Source of the DNA: Clostridiales bacterium
GTDB taxonomy: Bacteria > Bacillota > Clostridia > Monoglobales > Monoglobaceae
Assembly (NCBI GenBank): GCA_019419865.1
Contig: JAHZIG010000033.1
Span: 1 to 25,767, forward strand
Length of the DNA stretch: 25,767 nt
Direction: 5' to 3'
Positions 16,645 to 25,576 of the stretch are shown one piece after another (the stretch's first letter is position 1; every line of letters starts with the position of its first letter). The position numbers and the translations under genes were made by a program. A model generated the notes under the pieces. The model was given only the letters and a program-made list of their open reading frames with translations, did no database searches and was not told the origin of the DNA.

Positions 16645-17634
16645 ATGCCGTCAAACGAAGAATATGTTAAATTTATCGCCGATCAGCTGAGCGAAACCGG
16701 AGGGATAACTTACAAAAAACTGTTTGGAGAATACGGGCTATGGAAGGACGGCGTTTTCTTCGCGACAGTCGAGGACGACCGATTATACGTCAAAGTCACG
16801 CCGCAGGGCGCCAAGCTATTGGGCGATCCCGAGCCGGTCGCGCCTCACGGAGGGAATCCAAATATGTACGCGGTGGACGACGTCGAGGACAAAGCGGCGC
16901 TCGCCCGCCTTGCGATCCTCACCGCGGACGCTCTCAAAGCCGGGAGCGCAAAGATCAAAAAGTCAAAACCGGTCAAAAAGACCTCAAAAGCGGCGTCAAA
17001 GCTTGATTACAAGAAAGCGTATAAGGAGCTGTATCTTCCCAAAACCGCTCCCTCTTTGATTGAGGTCCCCAAAATGACGTTTATAGCCGCGAGCGGTAAG
17101 GGCGCGCCCGGTTCGGAGGAATACGTACGCTCGATAGAGATCCTCTACGGACTTTCGTATGCGATAAAGATGAGCAAGCTCGGCGGCGCGGCTCCGGACG
17201 GGTACTTCGAATACGTCGTTCCGCCGCTCGAGGGGCTTTGGAGCGTCGAGGGCGAGGACTTCGACGGACGGGGTATAGAGGATAAAAGCAAGCTCTCGTG
17301 GACGTCGCTGATAAGACAGCCGGAATTTGTAACCCAAAGCGTATTCGACGCCGCAAAGGAAACGCTTTCCAAAAAGAAGCCCGAACTCGACCTCTCGCCC
17401 GCCGAACTGATAACGTTCGAAGAGGGGCTGTGCTGTCAGGCGATGCATATAGGTTCGTACGACGACGAGTATAAAACAATAGAAAAACTTGAGAGATTTA
17501 TAGAACAAAACGGTCTTGCGCTCGACATAAACGAAGAGCGCCGCCATCACGAGATCTATCTGAGCGATCCGCGCAGAACTGCGGCGGACAGGCTGAAGAC
17601 CGTTATCAGGCATCCGGTCAGGAAAAATTCTTAA
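16645..17634 (+). CDS. TfoX N-terminal domain fused to GyrI-like small-molecule-binding domain
   Basis: The protein has 329 residues, start ATG behind AAGGAGGC. Residues about 1-95 match the TfoX N-terminal fold (ITYKKLFGEYGLWKDGVFFA, then DDRLYVKV). A basic Lys/Ser linker follows (about 101-117). Residues about 118-326 resemble the long GyrI-like family: YKKAYKELYLPK, SLIEVPKMTFIAASGKG, YFEYVVPPLEGLW, SLIRQPEFVTQSVF, CCQAMHIGSYDDEY and HHEIYLSDPRR. GyrI-like domains bind hydrophobic small molecules, and some family members have been reported to hydrolyse cyclopropanoid toxins. TfoX_N alone is of uncertain function. No helix-turn-helix is visible. A terminator follows 31 bp later, so it appears monocistronic. 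A ligand-binding or detoxification role is inferred. Confidence 0.87.
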   Translation: MPSNEEYVKFIADQLSETGGITYKKLFGEYGLWKDGVFFATVEDDRLYVKVTPQGAKLLGDPEPVAPHGGNPNMYAVDDVEDKAALARLAILTADALKAGSAKIKKSKPVKKTSKAASKLDYKKAYKELYLPKTAPSLIEVPKMTFIAASGKGAPGSEEYVRSIEILYGLSYAIKMSKLGGAAPDGYFEYVVPPLEGLWSVEGEDFDGRGIEDKSKLSWTSLIRQPEFVTQSVFDAAKETLSKKKPELDLSPAELITFEEGLCCQAMHIGSYDDEYKTIEKLERFIEQNGLALDINEERRHHEIYLSDPRRTAADRLKTVIRHPVRKNS

Positions 17635-17665
17635 CGCGGCGCTCGACCGGCGGTATAAATAAAAC

Positions 17666-17687
17666 GGGGAGACGCTCGCGTCTCCCC
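17666..17687. terminator. Bidirectional terminator between convergent genes
   Basis: The perfect 10-bp stem GGGGAGACGC / GCGTCTCCCC has a two-base TC loop in DNA (in RNA the innermost pairs would open). The minus side runs into GTTTTATTTAT and the plus side into TTAAATCTATT. It sits between the TfoX/GyrI gene and prmC, which converge. Confidence 0.85.
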
Positions 17688-17714
17688 TTAAATCTATTCG
17701 TTTTACAAACAGGC

Positions 17715-18590
17715 TCAGTCTTTCTTGCTCTTAAAACCTATTACTACTCTGTCTATCCCGGCCAGATCCTTTACCGTCTCGATATCCTCAAAACCGCCGC
17801 CGCGCATGATCTCCGCAACGCTCTCCGCCTGGTCGTAGCCTACCTCGTAAGCTAAAATCCCGCCGTCTTTGAGCAGCTTAGGCGCCTTCTCGGTAATTAT
17901 CCTGTAAAATTTCAGTCCGTCCTCGCCGCCGTCCAAAGCCGAAATTGGCTCGTGCTCGAAGATCTCTTTGGGCAGGTCCAGCATGTCGTCCGTGCGTATG
18001 TACGGAGGGTTCGATACCACGCAGTCGTAGCCGCCGCTCGGTATCCAGTCTTCGGTCTCCGCGTCTACCTCCGCGATATCGCGGCATATGAATTCCGCCC
18101 TCTTTTTAAGCGAAAGTCTTTCGCAGTTGAGCATTGCGACCTTCAGCGCCTTTTCCGAGATATCCAGCTCCGCGACGCTCGCGTCGGCCAGCTCGTTGGC
18201 TATACTAAGACCTATGCAGCCGGAGCCCGCGCCTATATCCAGGACCCTGGTCGGCCCCTTCACGGCCTTTAGCTTGGATATAACGGCTTCCACCAAGATC
18301 TCCGTGTCCGCCCGAGGGATAAGCACGTCCTTGTTTACTACAAACTCGAGCGACATAAATTCCGTCCTGCCTATTATATACTGAACCGGCGTGCCGCTGA
18401 GCCGCCTGTTTAAATAGCCGCCGACTTCGATCGAAAGCGCGTCGGGCACTACGAAATCCTTAGTCAAAAGCTCCGTCTTATTCAGCTCCAAAACGTGCAT
18501 CAGGATCAGATCCGCGTCCGCTTCGGGCGAGTCGATATTTCCGTCTCTGAGCATTTGACGAGACTTTTTCCTCAATTCTTTAAGCGTCAT
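17715..18590 (-). CDS. prmC: Peptide chain release factor N5-glutamine methyltransferase PrmC (HemK)
   Basis: The protein has 291 residues, the normal length. The enzyme uses S-adenosylmethionine to methylate the GGQ glutamine of release factors. Visible are an N-terminal helical substrate domain (about 1-85, with SGTPVQYIIGRTEF), the linker IPRADTEILVEAV, the SAM-binding loop VLDIGAGSGCIGLSIA (116-131) and the catalytic NPPY (194-197). The start ATG 18590 has GAGG about eight bases ahead. It lies 58 bp downstream of the DUF1385 gene and is probably co-transcribed with it, an arrangement known from Clostridia, where prfA often lies nearby. No prfA is seen here, because the strand converges on a terminator right after prmC. 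Confidence 0.96.
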   Translation of the reverse strand: MTLKELRKKSRQMLRDGNIDSPEADADLILMHVLELNKTELLTKDFVVPDALSIEVGGYLNRRLSGTPVQYIIGRTEFMSLEFVVNKDVLIPRADTEILVEAVISKLKAVKGPTRVLDIGAGSGCIGLSIANELADASVAELDISEKALKVAMLNCERLSLKKRAEFICRDIAEVDAETEDWIPSGGYDCVVSNPPYIRTDDMLDLPKEIFEHEPISALDGGEDGLKFYRIITEKAPKLLKDGGILAYEVGYDQAESVAEIMRGGGFEDIETVKDLAGIDRVVIGFKSKKD

Positions 18591-18648
18591 TTGCTCGCCT
18601 CTTTTCCATATTCGTCGTTCGTCCGCGCCAAACTTTAAACGCGGCGCG

Positions 18649-19716
18649 TTACCATCTGTCGTCCTTCTGGTTCTCCGGAATAACCGCCTCGAGCGCCTTT
18701 ATGGCCACCTCTATCTGGCTGTCGTCCGGCTCGTTCGTGGTTATATGCTGAAACCACATTCCGGGCGCGCTTATCGCCCTTGTAAAAGCGTTGTCGTGCC
18801 GCCCGGCAAACTTGATTATCTCGTACGATATTCCCGCGACCACCGGCAGGAGTATCAGTCTCAGGACAAGCCGCCAAATAGCCCACGGGATCGCCGAAAA
18901 AATAACTCCTATATACGGTATGGAAGCAAAAATCTCCTCCTGCCACGGAATTACCGAGAACACCAGTATGCTGATGACCATTACGATCAAGAGAAAACTC
19001 GTTCCGCATCTTGGGTGCAGCCGAGACTGAACTCTGACGTTGGCCACGGTGAGCGGCAATTCTTTTTCGTAGCAGAAGATGGTTTTATGTTCCGCGCCGT
19101 GATACATGAACACCCGCTTGATATCCTTCATCTGAGACACCAGCGAAAGATACGCTATAAAGATAGCAATTCTCACTATACCCTCGATAAGCGTAAGAAC
19201 GCCGTTACTTTCGACGTGCAGAAAGTCGGTCAAAAATCCGGCGATCAGCGTCGGCAGCAGGATAAACAGCCCGACCGACATTATAAGCGAGATCACGACC
19301 GACGTATATATCACAACGTTCATCGCTTTTTCGGAGTCGAGCTTTTCCTCAAGCCAGGCCTCGAACTTCGACGGCTCCTGCTCGACCTCGTTTCCGTCCT
19401 CTTCCACGTCGAAGAACTGCGCCGAAAACATCAGCGATTTTACCCCCACTATCATCGAGTCGAAAAAATTGACGCAGCCGCGTATTATCGGCAGTTTAAC
19501 GAATTTATTCGTCCTGCCCTTACCGAGCGGCTGTTTATCTACGATTATCTCCCCGTCGGACTTCCTGACCGCGGTCGCGATCGCGTGGGGGCCTCTCATC
19601 ATAACGCCTTCCATGACCGCCTGCCCGCCGATAGACGTCTTATGCTTGACCTTTGCGGCGGCGGGATCTACGGAAGCCTGTACTTCATCCGAATCGTTTT
19701 TTACTTCTTCACTCAT
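18649..19716 (-). CDS. DUF1385 (YqhQ-like) membrane protein
   Basis: The protein has 355 residues. The DUF1385 hallmarks are IGGQAVMEGVMMRGP (29-43), YHGAEHKTI (205-213), LTVANVR and SRLHPRCGTSF (231-241). Hydrophobic segments lie near 133-165, 172-195, 240-260 and 265-305. Residues 1-25 are charged and look disordered. The start ATG 19716 is preceded by GACGAGG, a weak ribosome binding site. The molecular function of the family is not established. In Clostridia it is commonly next to prmC, as here (58-bp gap). Confidence 0.92.
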   Translation of the reverse strand: MSEEVKNDSDEVQASVDPAAAKVKHKTSIGGQAVMEGVMMRGPHAIATAVRKSDGEIIVDKQPLGKGRTNKFVKLPIIRGCVNFFDSMIVGVKSLMFSAQFFDVEEDGNEVEQEPSKFEAWLEEKLDSEKAMNVVIYTSVVISLIMSVGLFILLPTLIAGFLTDFLHVESNGVLTLIEGIVRIAIFIAYLSLVSQMKDIKRVFMYHGAEHKTIFCYEKELPLTVANVRVQSRLHPRCGTSFLLIVMVISILVFSVIPWQEEIFASIPYIGVIFSAIPWAIWRLVLRLILLPVVAGISYEIIKFAGRHDNAFTRAISAPGMWFQHITTNEPDDSQIEVAIKALEAVIPENQKDDRW

Positions 19717-20265
19717 ATCAATACCTCGTCATCTATAAATTACGGCGCGCTGCTTACGGCTTTAAAAACCGCTTCGCTTTTCCCGCGTTTTAAAACGGCC
19801 TCGCCGAACTCCGGCGCGCGGCGCTCTTAATAAAAAGGCGGAGCAAAACATTCTATAATCCCATTTAAAAAGGGGTTTAAAGCGGCTCGCAAAACGGCGC
19901 CGTTACTCCTCCGCGCCGGCGCGATCGGCCGAATCCGGCCTTGGATAAACGCATTCTTCGCGCGGAGCTTATAGCAGAAAGCGTTAATATATATAAGTAA
20001 CCGCATTTTTGCCACGTTATAGTTTAACATATTAACGGATTAATATCAAGTCCGCATATGTAAACAAAGTTTAAACTTTCACCCGGATCGAAACGCCTGA
20101 GCCTCAAGCCGCGTTACGCCCCGGCGGTATATTGGGCGCCGAATCGTTCGCGCATCCGGTCTTAAAGCGGCGTAAAATCAAACGAGCGGCCAAGTCATCG
20201 CTTAGCCGCCCTGCTATAGTTAACATGTTAAATTGCAAATTATCGCCCGGGATAACTTATCTTAC
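19717..20265. other. Intergenic region between ftsZ and DUF1385 gene
   Basis: About 550 bp. A terminator-like hairpin for ftsZ lies at 20186-20209. A 67-codon minus-strand frame (20030-19827) has no clear ribosome binding site or recognisable features and is not called. On the minus strand TATAGA near 19850 could be a -10 for the DUF1385 gene, without a convincing -35. Nothing else stands out. Confidence 0.55.
20186..20209 (-). terminator. Probable terminator of ftsZ
   Basis: In minus-strand RNA a nine-pair stem GCGGCUAAG / CUUGGCCGC (one U-G pair) closes a six-base loop and is followed by UCGUUUGAUUUU. The tail is only moderately U-rich. It lies 56 bp after the ftsZ stop. Confidence 0.55.
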
Positions 20266-21492
20266 TTATTTATCCTTACGTCTTAAAAATACCGGAACGT
20301 CGATACCGTCGTCTTCTCCTACCTTGCTGAACAGATTCGAAGACGGAATATTCTGCGGCGTCTGCGGAGTGTAAGGCAACGAACCCGAATCAGGCGTAGA
20401 ACTTCTGAAGTAACTATCGCTTGAAGACGAATTGTTCGTCGCGGGTCTGCTGTTGTTCGCCGAACGGTTCATGTTGAAGCTGTTCATAAAGTTTGCGAAC
20501 ATGTTGTTATCTTCCTTCTTCTCCTCATGAGACGGAACGACGCCCTTGAAACCGGTCGCTATAACGGTGATCTGCAGCTCGTCGCCTAAGGTCTCGTCGA
20601 TTATAGCTCCTATGATTATGTTCGCGTCGGCGTCCGCCGCTTCCTCGACCAGTTCGGCCGCGGTCTTGACCTCGAGTATTCCGAGATCGGCGCCGCCCGT
20701 AACGTTGAGGATAACGCCCTTAGCGCCCTCGATCGTCGTCTCGAGCAGCGGGCTATGTATAGCTTTCTTAGCCGCTTCCTCAGCGCGGTTCTCGCCCGTA
20801 GCTCTGCCTATTCCCATATGCGCGAATCCGGTATCCTTCATAATAGTCTTAACGTCTGCGAAGTCAAGACTGATAAGACCGGGTCTTGAGATCAAGTCGG
20901 ATATGCCCTGAACGCCCTGACGAAGTATATCGTCGGCCATCTTAAACGATTCGGTAAGAGGAGTTCTGTTCTCAGCCACCTCCAGAAGTTTATCGTTCGG
21001 TATAACGACGAGAGTATCTACGGACTTCATGAGGTTTTCAATACCCATATCGCTGTTCTTCTGTCTGGTCTTACCCTCGAACCAGAACGGCTTTGTGACT
21101 ATACCGACGGTCAGGATCCCGGCTTCCTTCGCGACCTCCGCGACTATAGGAGCCGCGCCCGTACCGGTTCCGCCGCCCATGCCCGCGGTAACGAACACCA
21201 TATCCGCGCCCTTTACCGCCTGAGCGATCTCGTCTCTGCTCTCTTCAGCGGCCTTCTTGCCAACTTCGGGAACCGCGCCCGCGCCGAGACCGCGGGTTAT
21301 CTTCTCGCCTATCTGTATCTTCTGAGCCGCGTGCGAGAGCGCCAGATCCTGTTTATCCGTATTGATAGCTATAAATTCAACGCATTTCACATCCGCTTCG
21401 ATCATGCGGTTAACGGCGTTATTACCTCCGCCGCCGACGCCCACTACCTTGATCTGCGCCGGATTTGTCGATTCTGTATCAAACTGAAACAC
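20266..21492 (-). CDS. ftsZ: Cell division protein FtsZ
   Basis: The protein has 408 residues, typical length. It is a tubulin-like GTPase that polymerises into the Z ring. Visible are [15 protein letters not shown] (16-30), the GTP-binding signature [10 protein letters not shown] (106-115), VTKPFWFEG (132-140), the T7 synergy loop GLISLDFAD (205-213), a variable Asn/Ser-rich linker (about 330-395) and the C-terminal partner-binding tail DVPVFLRRK. The start is GTG 21492, fixed by AGGAGG about eight bases upstream and by the conserved N-terminus. The T7 loop has Ser208 where the GxxNxDxxD consensus has Asn; both Asp residues (210, 213) are present. No ftsA or ftsQ is adjacent, so ftsZ is transcribed on its own here. 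Confidence 0.97.
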   Translation of the reverse strand: MFQFDTESTNPAQIKVVGVGGGGNNAVNRMIEADVKCVEFIAINTDKQDLALSHAAQKIQIGEKITRGLGAGAVPEVGKKAAEESRDEIAQAVKGADMVFVTAGMGGGTGTGAAPIVAEVAKEAGILTVGIVTKPFWFEGKTRQKNSDMGIENLMKSVDTLVVIPNDKLLEVAENRTPLTESFKMADDILRQGVQGISDLISRPGLISLDFADVKTIMKDTGFAHMGIGRATGENRAEEAAKKAIHSPLLETTIEGAKGVILNVTGGADLGILEVKTAAELVEEAADADANIIIGAIIDETLGDELQITVIATGFKGVVPSHEEKKEDNNMFANFMNSFNMNRSANNSRPATNNSSSSDSYFRSSTPDSGSLPYTPQTPQNIPSSNLFSKVGEDDGIDVPVFLRRKDK

Positions 21493-21591
21493 AATTTTTC
21501 CTCCTATTCATAATAAGACTGTTATCATGGTCATATCTCAGCGTGTATGCGACTGAAATTTATATAACCTAAAATACTAATATATATATTG

Positions 21592-21619
21592 ATAATATAA
21601 AATTCGCAAGTATACACAA
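21592..21619 (-). promoter_or_regulatory. Second candidate ftsZ promoter
   Basis: On the minus strand, TTGTGT (21619-21614) and TATTAT (21597-21592) are 16 bp apart, about 100 bp upstream of the ftsZ GTG. It is weaker than the distal promoter at 21662. Confidence 0.4.
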
Positions 21620-21634
21620 TTATTATCTTATAAC

Positions 21635-21662
21635 ATTATACCACTAAATTTTATTTTGTAAA
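21635..21662 (-). promoter_or_regulatory. ftsZ promoter
   Basis: On the minus strand, TTTACA (21662-21657) and a perfect TATAAT (21640-21635) are 16 bp apart. This places a start site near 21628 and a leader of roughly 135 nt before the GTG. Confidence 0.7.
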
Positions 21663-21894
21663 TACATTTTTTTAATATTCCAAAAATTTTGTTACAGTCA
21701 TATTACAAAAATTATCTTACCCGCGGCTTTTTATTACAAAATGCTTTATAACTCTCCGTTTTCACCTCTTATTTTTTATAGACACGTTTAGATCTTACGA
21801 ACGCGGCTAAAATACGCGCCGCCTGAGGCGACCGCTCGCATATACTCGCCTCCGCCCCTTCGCCGGGCATGGGCGTTCTCCTCCGAATATGGAT

Positions 21895-21923
21895 TTGACA
21901 CGGACAAAATTAACTGGTAAAAT
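21895..21923 (+). promoter_or_regulatory. Sigma-A-type promoter for the antiporter gene
   Basis: A perfect -35 TTGACA (21895-21900) and a -10 TAAAAT (21918-21923) are exactly 17 bp apart. It lies inside the upstream extension of the open frame, which argues that translation starts at 22069 and not at 21889. The predicted leader is about 140 nt and contains a near-palindrome AGCGCTTTTAAAACGCT. Confidence 0.8.
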
Positions 21924-22068
21924 AAAATCAGTTATAATATATTGCTATCGGTATTTGTTTGTTTTTTTAGCGCTTTTAAAACGCTTAGCTTTTAAAATAC
22001 TTATATCAAAATACTATATTATTGCGAAAAGATTTTACCAAAAAATTCTTTCAAAAGGAGGCGATCCA

Positions 22069-23727
22069 ATGGGTTTAAATCTTGTACTTATACTCGCCGG
22101 AATAGTTTTACTCGTTTGTATTTTTTCAAACAGGGTCACCAATAAAGTCGGTATACCGATGCTGTTGGTATTTATAATATTGGGAATGTTGTTCGGTTCG
22201 GACGGGATCTTTAAGATCGAATTCTCCGACTACACCTTCGCCGAACAGATATGCACGATAGCTCTGATAATAATCATCTTCTACGGCGGCTTTGGGACGA
22301 AATGGAGCGAAGCTAAACCGGTCGCGCTTAGCGGCTCTATCCTCGCCTCGGTCGGTGTCGTGCTGACGGCCGGATTAGTCGGGTTGTTCTGCCATTTTGT
22401 ACTTCATTTTCCCATGCTCGAGAGCCTTTTGATCGGCTCGGTGCTGAGCTCTACCGACGCGGCTTCGGTCTTCTCTGTACTGCGCTCGAAAAAGCTCAAC
22501 CTAAAATACTCGACCGCGTCCATGCTCGAGATAGAGAGCGGCAGCAACGATCCTTGGGCGTATATGCTGACTCTTATAATCCTCTCGGTCATGAGCGGGG
22601 ACTCGACCTCGCCCTCGAGCATAATACTGACCGTATTGTCTCAGGTCGTCTTCGGAGCCGGCTGCGGCGTCGTAATAGCTCTCGCCGCGGCGTACCTGCT
22701 TAAGAAGTACAAATTTAATATCGATGGATTCGATACTATATTCGTTCTGTCAGTCGCGGTACTGTCGTTCGCGATCCCGTCGATGATAGGCGGAAACGGA
22801 TACCTATCGGCGTATATCGTCGGAATAATACTTGGAAACCAAAAGTTCAAGAACAAGGCTAATCTCGTCCATTTCTTCGACGGGATAACCGGACTGAGTC
22901 AGATCGCGGCCTTTTTCCTGTTGGGACTCCTTGCGTTCCCGTCTCAAATGCCGTCGATACTCGCTCCTGCAATACTGATCGCGTTGTTCTTGACGTTTAT
23001 CGCAAGGCCGCTGGTCGTCGGGATCACTCTGACACCGTTCAAGGCTCCGCTCGCCCAGCAGCTCCTCGTCTCCTGGGCGGGGCTCAGAGGCGCGACCTCT
23101 ATCGTATTCGCTATCATGGCTACGGTATCCAGCGCGTATACGAGCTCGGACGTGTTCCACATAGTATTCTGCGTCGTCTTGTTCTCTATCGCGGTCCAGG
23201 GCTCTCTCCTGCCTCTCGTGTCAAAGAAGCTTAATATGATCGACGATACGGGCGACGTCATGAAAACGTTTACCGACTACGACGACGAAAAGGACGTGCA
23301 GTTTATTCAACTCCCGATGGACAATAATCACCCATGGATAAACAATCATGTCAAGGACATAGTCGTTCCGCACGGCAGTCTTCTGATAATGATACTCAGA
23401 GGCGACGAGATGATCGTCCCCAATGGCGACACTCTGATCTTGGAGGGGGATATAATAATAGTCAGCGCGACCGCTTACAGAGACCGAAACAACAATATTC
23501 AGCTCACAGAGACCACGATAGACGCAAACCACAATTGGTGCAATAAGCCGATAAGCGATATAAAAATGGGAAAACATACTCTTATCGTAATGATCATGAG
23601 AGACAACAGAGCTATCGTTCCAAACGGAACCGAAATAATACAGGCGGGAGACGTTTTGGCCAGCGTCACTCTCGAAGACGAAGACGCGCCTCCCGCGCCG
23701 GGCAAACATAAAACAAAAACCGCTTGA
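22069..23727 (+). CDS. K+/H+ antiporter, NhaP2/CvrA type (CPA1) with tandem TrkA-C domains
   Basis: The protein has 552 residues from ATG 22069, behind AAAAGGAGGCGATCCA. The frame is open to 21889, but a promoter lies in that extension and the extra residues are unlike the family. About twelve hydrophobic segments form the CPA1 exchanger domain (about 1-395), including FYGGFGTKW, GSVLSSTDAASVFSVL and EIESGSNDPWAYML, which holds the ND pair of electroneutral cation/proton exchangers. Two TrkA-C (RCK-C) domains follow (about 405-470 and 474-537), each with the pattern ...VPNGD/TEII..GD. Such domains gate transport by nucleotide binding, c-di-AMP in some Firmicutes. It expels K+ or Na+ in exchange for protons. 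Ion preference cannot be read from the sequence. Confidence 0.92.
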   Translation: MGLNLVLILAGIVLLVCIFSNRVTNKVGIPMLLVFIILGMLFGSDGIFKIEFSDYTFAEQICTIALIIIIFYGGFGTKWSEAKPVALSGSILASVGVVLTAGLVGLFCHFVLHFPMLESLLIGSVLSSTDAASVFSVLRSKKLNLKYSTASMLEIESGSNDPWAYMLTLIILSVMSGDSTSPSSIILTVLSQVVFGAGCGVVIALAAAYLLKKYKFNIDGFDTIFVLSVAVLSFAIPSMIGGNGYLSAYIVGIILGNQKFKNKANLVHFFDGITGLSQIAAFFLLGLLAFPSQMPSILAPAILIALFLTFIARPLVVGITLTPFKAPLAQQLLVSWAGLRGATSIVFAIMATVSSAYTSSDVFHIVFCVVLFSIAVQGSLLPLVSKKLNMIDDTGDVMKTFTDYDDEKDVQFIQLPMDNNHPWINNHVKDIVVPHGSLLIMILRGDEMIVPNGDTLILEGDIIIVSATAYRDRNNNIQLTETTIDANHNWCNKPISDIKMGKHTLIVMIMRDNRAIVPNGTEIIQAGDVLASVTLEDEDAPPAPGKHKTKTA

Positions 23728-23748
23728 TACGCGGGTTTTAAGCATATT

Positions 23749-23777
23749 GGATCGGACTAAACGCCCGGTCCTTTTTT
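23749..23777 (+). terminator. Rho-independent terminator of the antiporter gene
   Basis: A seven-pair stem GGATCGG / CCGGTCC (one U-G pair) has a nine-base loop and is followed by TTTTTTATTT. It lies 21 bp after the stop. Confidence 0.85.
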
Positions 23778-23928
23778 ATTTGCGCAAACCGGCAGACGTC
23801 CGTTAAGTCCGACCTGCGAACCGACGCGGCGTTAGCGGATATGATCCCGATCCTCAGCGCAAATTTATATATAGGCGACGCAAACAAGCCGCCGAAACGC
23901 CTCTCCTCAAACCGGGACGCCGCCCGAA

Positions 23929-23993
23929 ATCAAGTTTAATATGAATAAAGTTCAATCTGGATCAAGTTCAATCTGAGATAAATTTAAATTCGG
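23929..23993. repeat. Degenerate 16-bp tandem repeats
   Basis: Four consecutive units are ATCAAGTTTAATATGA, ATAAAGTTCAATCTGG, ATCAAGTTCAATCTGA and a 17-base GATAAATTTAAATTCGG. The middle two share AAGTTCAATCTG exactly. The rest of the 23778-24077 spacer shows no gene. Confidence 0.75.
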
Positions 23994-24077
23994 ATCGCGA
24001 AAAGATCCGGTCTCAATTAATCGACGGATATAAATACGCGTTAAACCTATCGCCCAAAATCGCTCTTTATACGACAA

Positions 24078-24103
24078 AAGACCGCCGAACAAACGACGGT
24101 CTT
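24078..24103 (-). terminator. Rho-independent terminator of the glycosyltransferase gene
   Basis: In minus-strand RNA a ten-pair stem AAGACCGUCG / CGGCGGUCUU (one U-G pair) has a six-base loop and a short UU tail. It lies 20 bp after the stop codon. Confidence 0.75.
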
Positions 24104-24123
24104 ATTAACGTTATTGAGTTTAT

Positions 24124-25386
24124 TTACGCGGCTTCGGTCGAACCTCTCACGTCGTCCAAAGTTCTGACGACGTTGTGCTTGATCGGCTTCCACTGAACTT
24201 TCTTAAACAGAGCTATTATCGCGATCGGCACGTATGTAAACATGAACAACGGGAATGTAAACAAATATCCGATCTTCTTATAACCTTTGCAGTGTATCTG
24301 GTTCCACTCGGTTATCGTCGTAACGACTCCAAGCACGAAGAATAAACCGTAGAAGTTCATTACCGTCTGACCGAGCGTCTGTATCAGCGCCGAAGTCTCC
24401 GGCAGGTTATTTATCAATCCAAAAGGAATAGCGATCGCGTTTACAACAACCGTAAGCAACGTAAGCAGCATAGCCGGAGCTATGGTCATCAGCATATCGA
24501 AGCAGGCGAAGCTGCCTTTGAACATACCTTTTACCAAGCCCAAGCCGTATTTAGCGAACACCTGATAAAATCCCTTCGCCCAGCGCAGACGCTGATTGTA
24601 CGACTGTCTGAACAGCGTGGGCTGCTCGTCGTAGAGGATCGCGTTCGCCGCGTAGCCTATCTTGACTCCGTGTATTACGCTGTCTACCGTAAACTCTATA
24701 TCCTCGGTGAGCAGATGGTGGATCCATCCGCCGTTGTTTCTGATTATCTCGGCCGAAACAAGGAATCCCGTTCCGGAAATCGCGCAGCTCGTGCCAAGCT
24801 GCATTCTCGAATTGTTCAGATACTTCGCTTCTCTCAAGAACCATAGCGAGTAACCGGCCGATATCCAGTTGCTGTCATAGTTCTTAGAATTTCTGTAGCT
24901 TGTTATGACCTTATATCCGCTGTCGAACACCTTGTTCATCTCAGCAACATAATTGTCGTCGAGCAAGTTATCCGCGTCGAATATCATATATCCCTCGTAG
25001 CCTTCGTCCGCATAATCCTTCTCGATTATTTTAAACATCCAGTCAAGCGCGTAGCCTTTGCCGACCAGCTTATCGTTAAAACGTTCGTGAACTATCGCGC
25101 CGGCCTTTCGAGCGACCTCGGCTGTGTCGTCGGTACAGTTATCGGCTATAACGAAAACGTCCAGCTTATCCTTAGGATAGTTCTGATTCTTGATGCTGTC
25201 GATAAGCTGAGCGATAACCTCCCGCTCGTTTCTCGCGGAAATAACCACCGCGAACTTATGCTCTTTCTTACTCCTAAACTTCTGCGGCCGCTTCAGCAGT
25301 CCTACAAACAAGTATATGAACTGATAAGCGTAGCACAGAGTAAAAATAACTGAAATCAATGCGTTAAAAATTATAAGCGCTTCCAT
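24124..25386 (-). CDS. Processive membrane glycosyltransferase, family 2
   Basis: The protein has 420 residues. The start ATG 25386 has AAGGGG nine bases upstream. An N-terminal membrane segment (about 3-32) precedes the GT-A catalytic domain: VVISARNE (47-54), ADNCTDDT (81-88), the nucleotide-sugar/metal site FDADN (136-140), SGTGFLV, the catalytic TED (227-229) and QRLRW (265-269). TED and Q(Q/R)xRW are the signature of polymer-making synthases such as cellulose, hyaluronan or poly-N-acetylglucosamine synthases. Three or four C-terminal membrane segments (about 290-395) would form the export channel. It probably makes a surface polysaccharide or glycolipid. The product cannot be read from the sequence, and no partner export or modification gene is adjacent. 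Confidence 0.9.
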   Translation of the reverse strand: MEALIIFNALISVIFTLCYAYQFIYLFVGLLKRPQKFRSKKEHKFAVVISARNEREVIAQLIDSIKNQNYPKDKLDVFVIADNCTDDTAEVARKAGAIVHERFNDKLVGKGYALDWMFKIIEKDYADEGYEGYMIFDADNLLDDNYVAEMNKVFDSGYKVITSYRNSKNYDSNWISAGYSLWFLREAKYLNNSRMQLGTSCAISGTGFLVSAEIIRNNGGWIHHLLTEDIEFTVDSVIHGVKIGYAANAILYDEQPTLFRQSYNQRLRWAKGFYQVFAKYGLGLVKGMFKGSFACFDMLMTIAPAMLLTLLTVVVNAIAIPFGLINNLPETSALIQTLGQTVMNFYGLFFVLGVVTTITEWNQIHCKGYKKIGYLFTFPLFMFTYVPIAIIALFKKVQWKPIKHNVVRTLDDVRGSTEAA

Positions 25387-25576
25387 CTCTTTTTCCCCTT
25401 CATCTCAAAAATCAAACTCTTCTAAACCGATAACCCTACTCTTTATAAATTAAACCCTCAGTTAAAATTGTGTAAATTGTTTTGATCAAGCTGTATTGCC
25501 CATTTTAGCGATAACTTATTTACTTTCGTTCTCTCTTAATATATATTACCGCATTACTTAAAGTTATATGCTTTAA

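Noticed and set aside
18745..19830. 361-codon plus-strand open frame
   Set aside because: It lies almost entirely antisense to the DUF1385 gene, whose family motifs are clear. The plus translation is His/Arg/Tyr-rich without domains.
19827..20030. 67-codon minus-strand frame between ftsZ and the DUF1385 gene
   Set aside because: No clear ribosome binding site, no motif, and low-complexity basic content.
21889..22068. 60-residue N-terminal extension of the antiporter frame
   Set aside because: A near-consensus promoter lies within it, and a strong ribosome binding site with a family-like start occurs at 22069.
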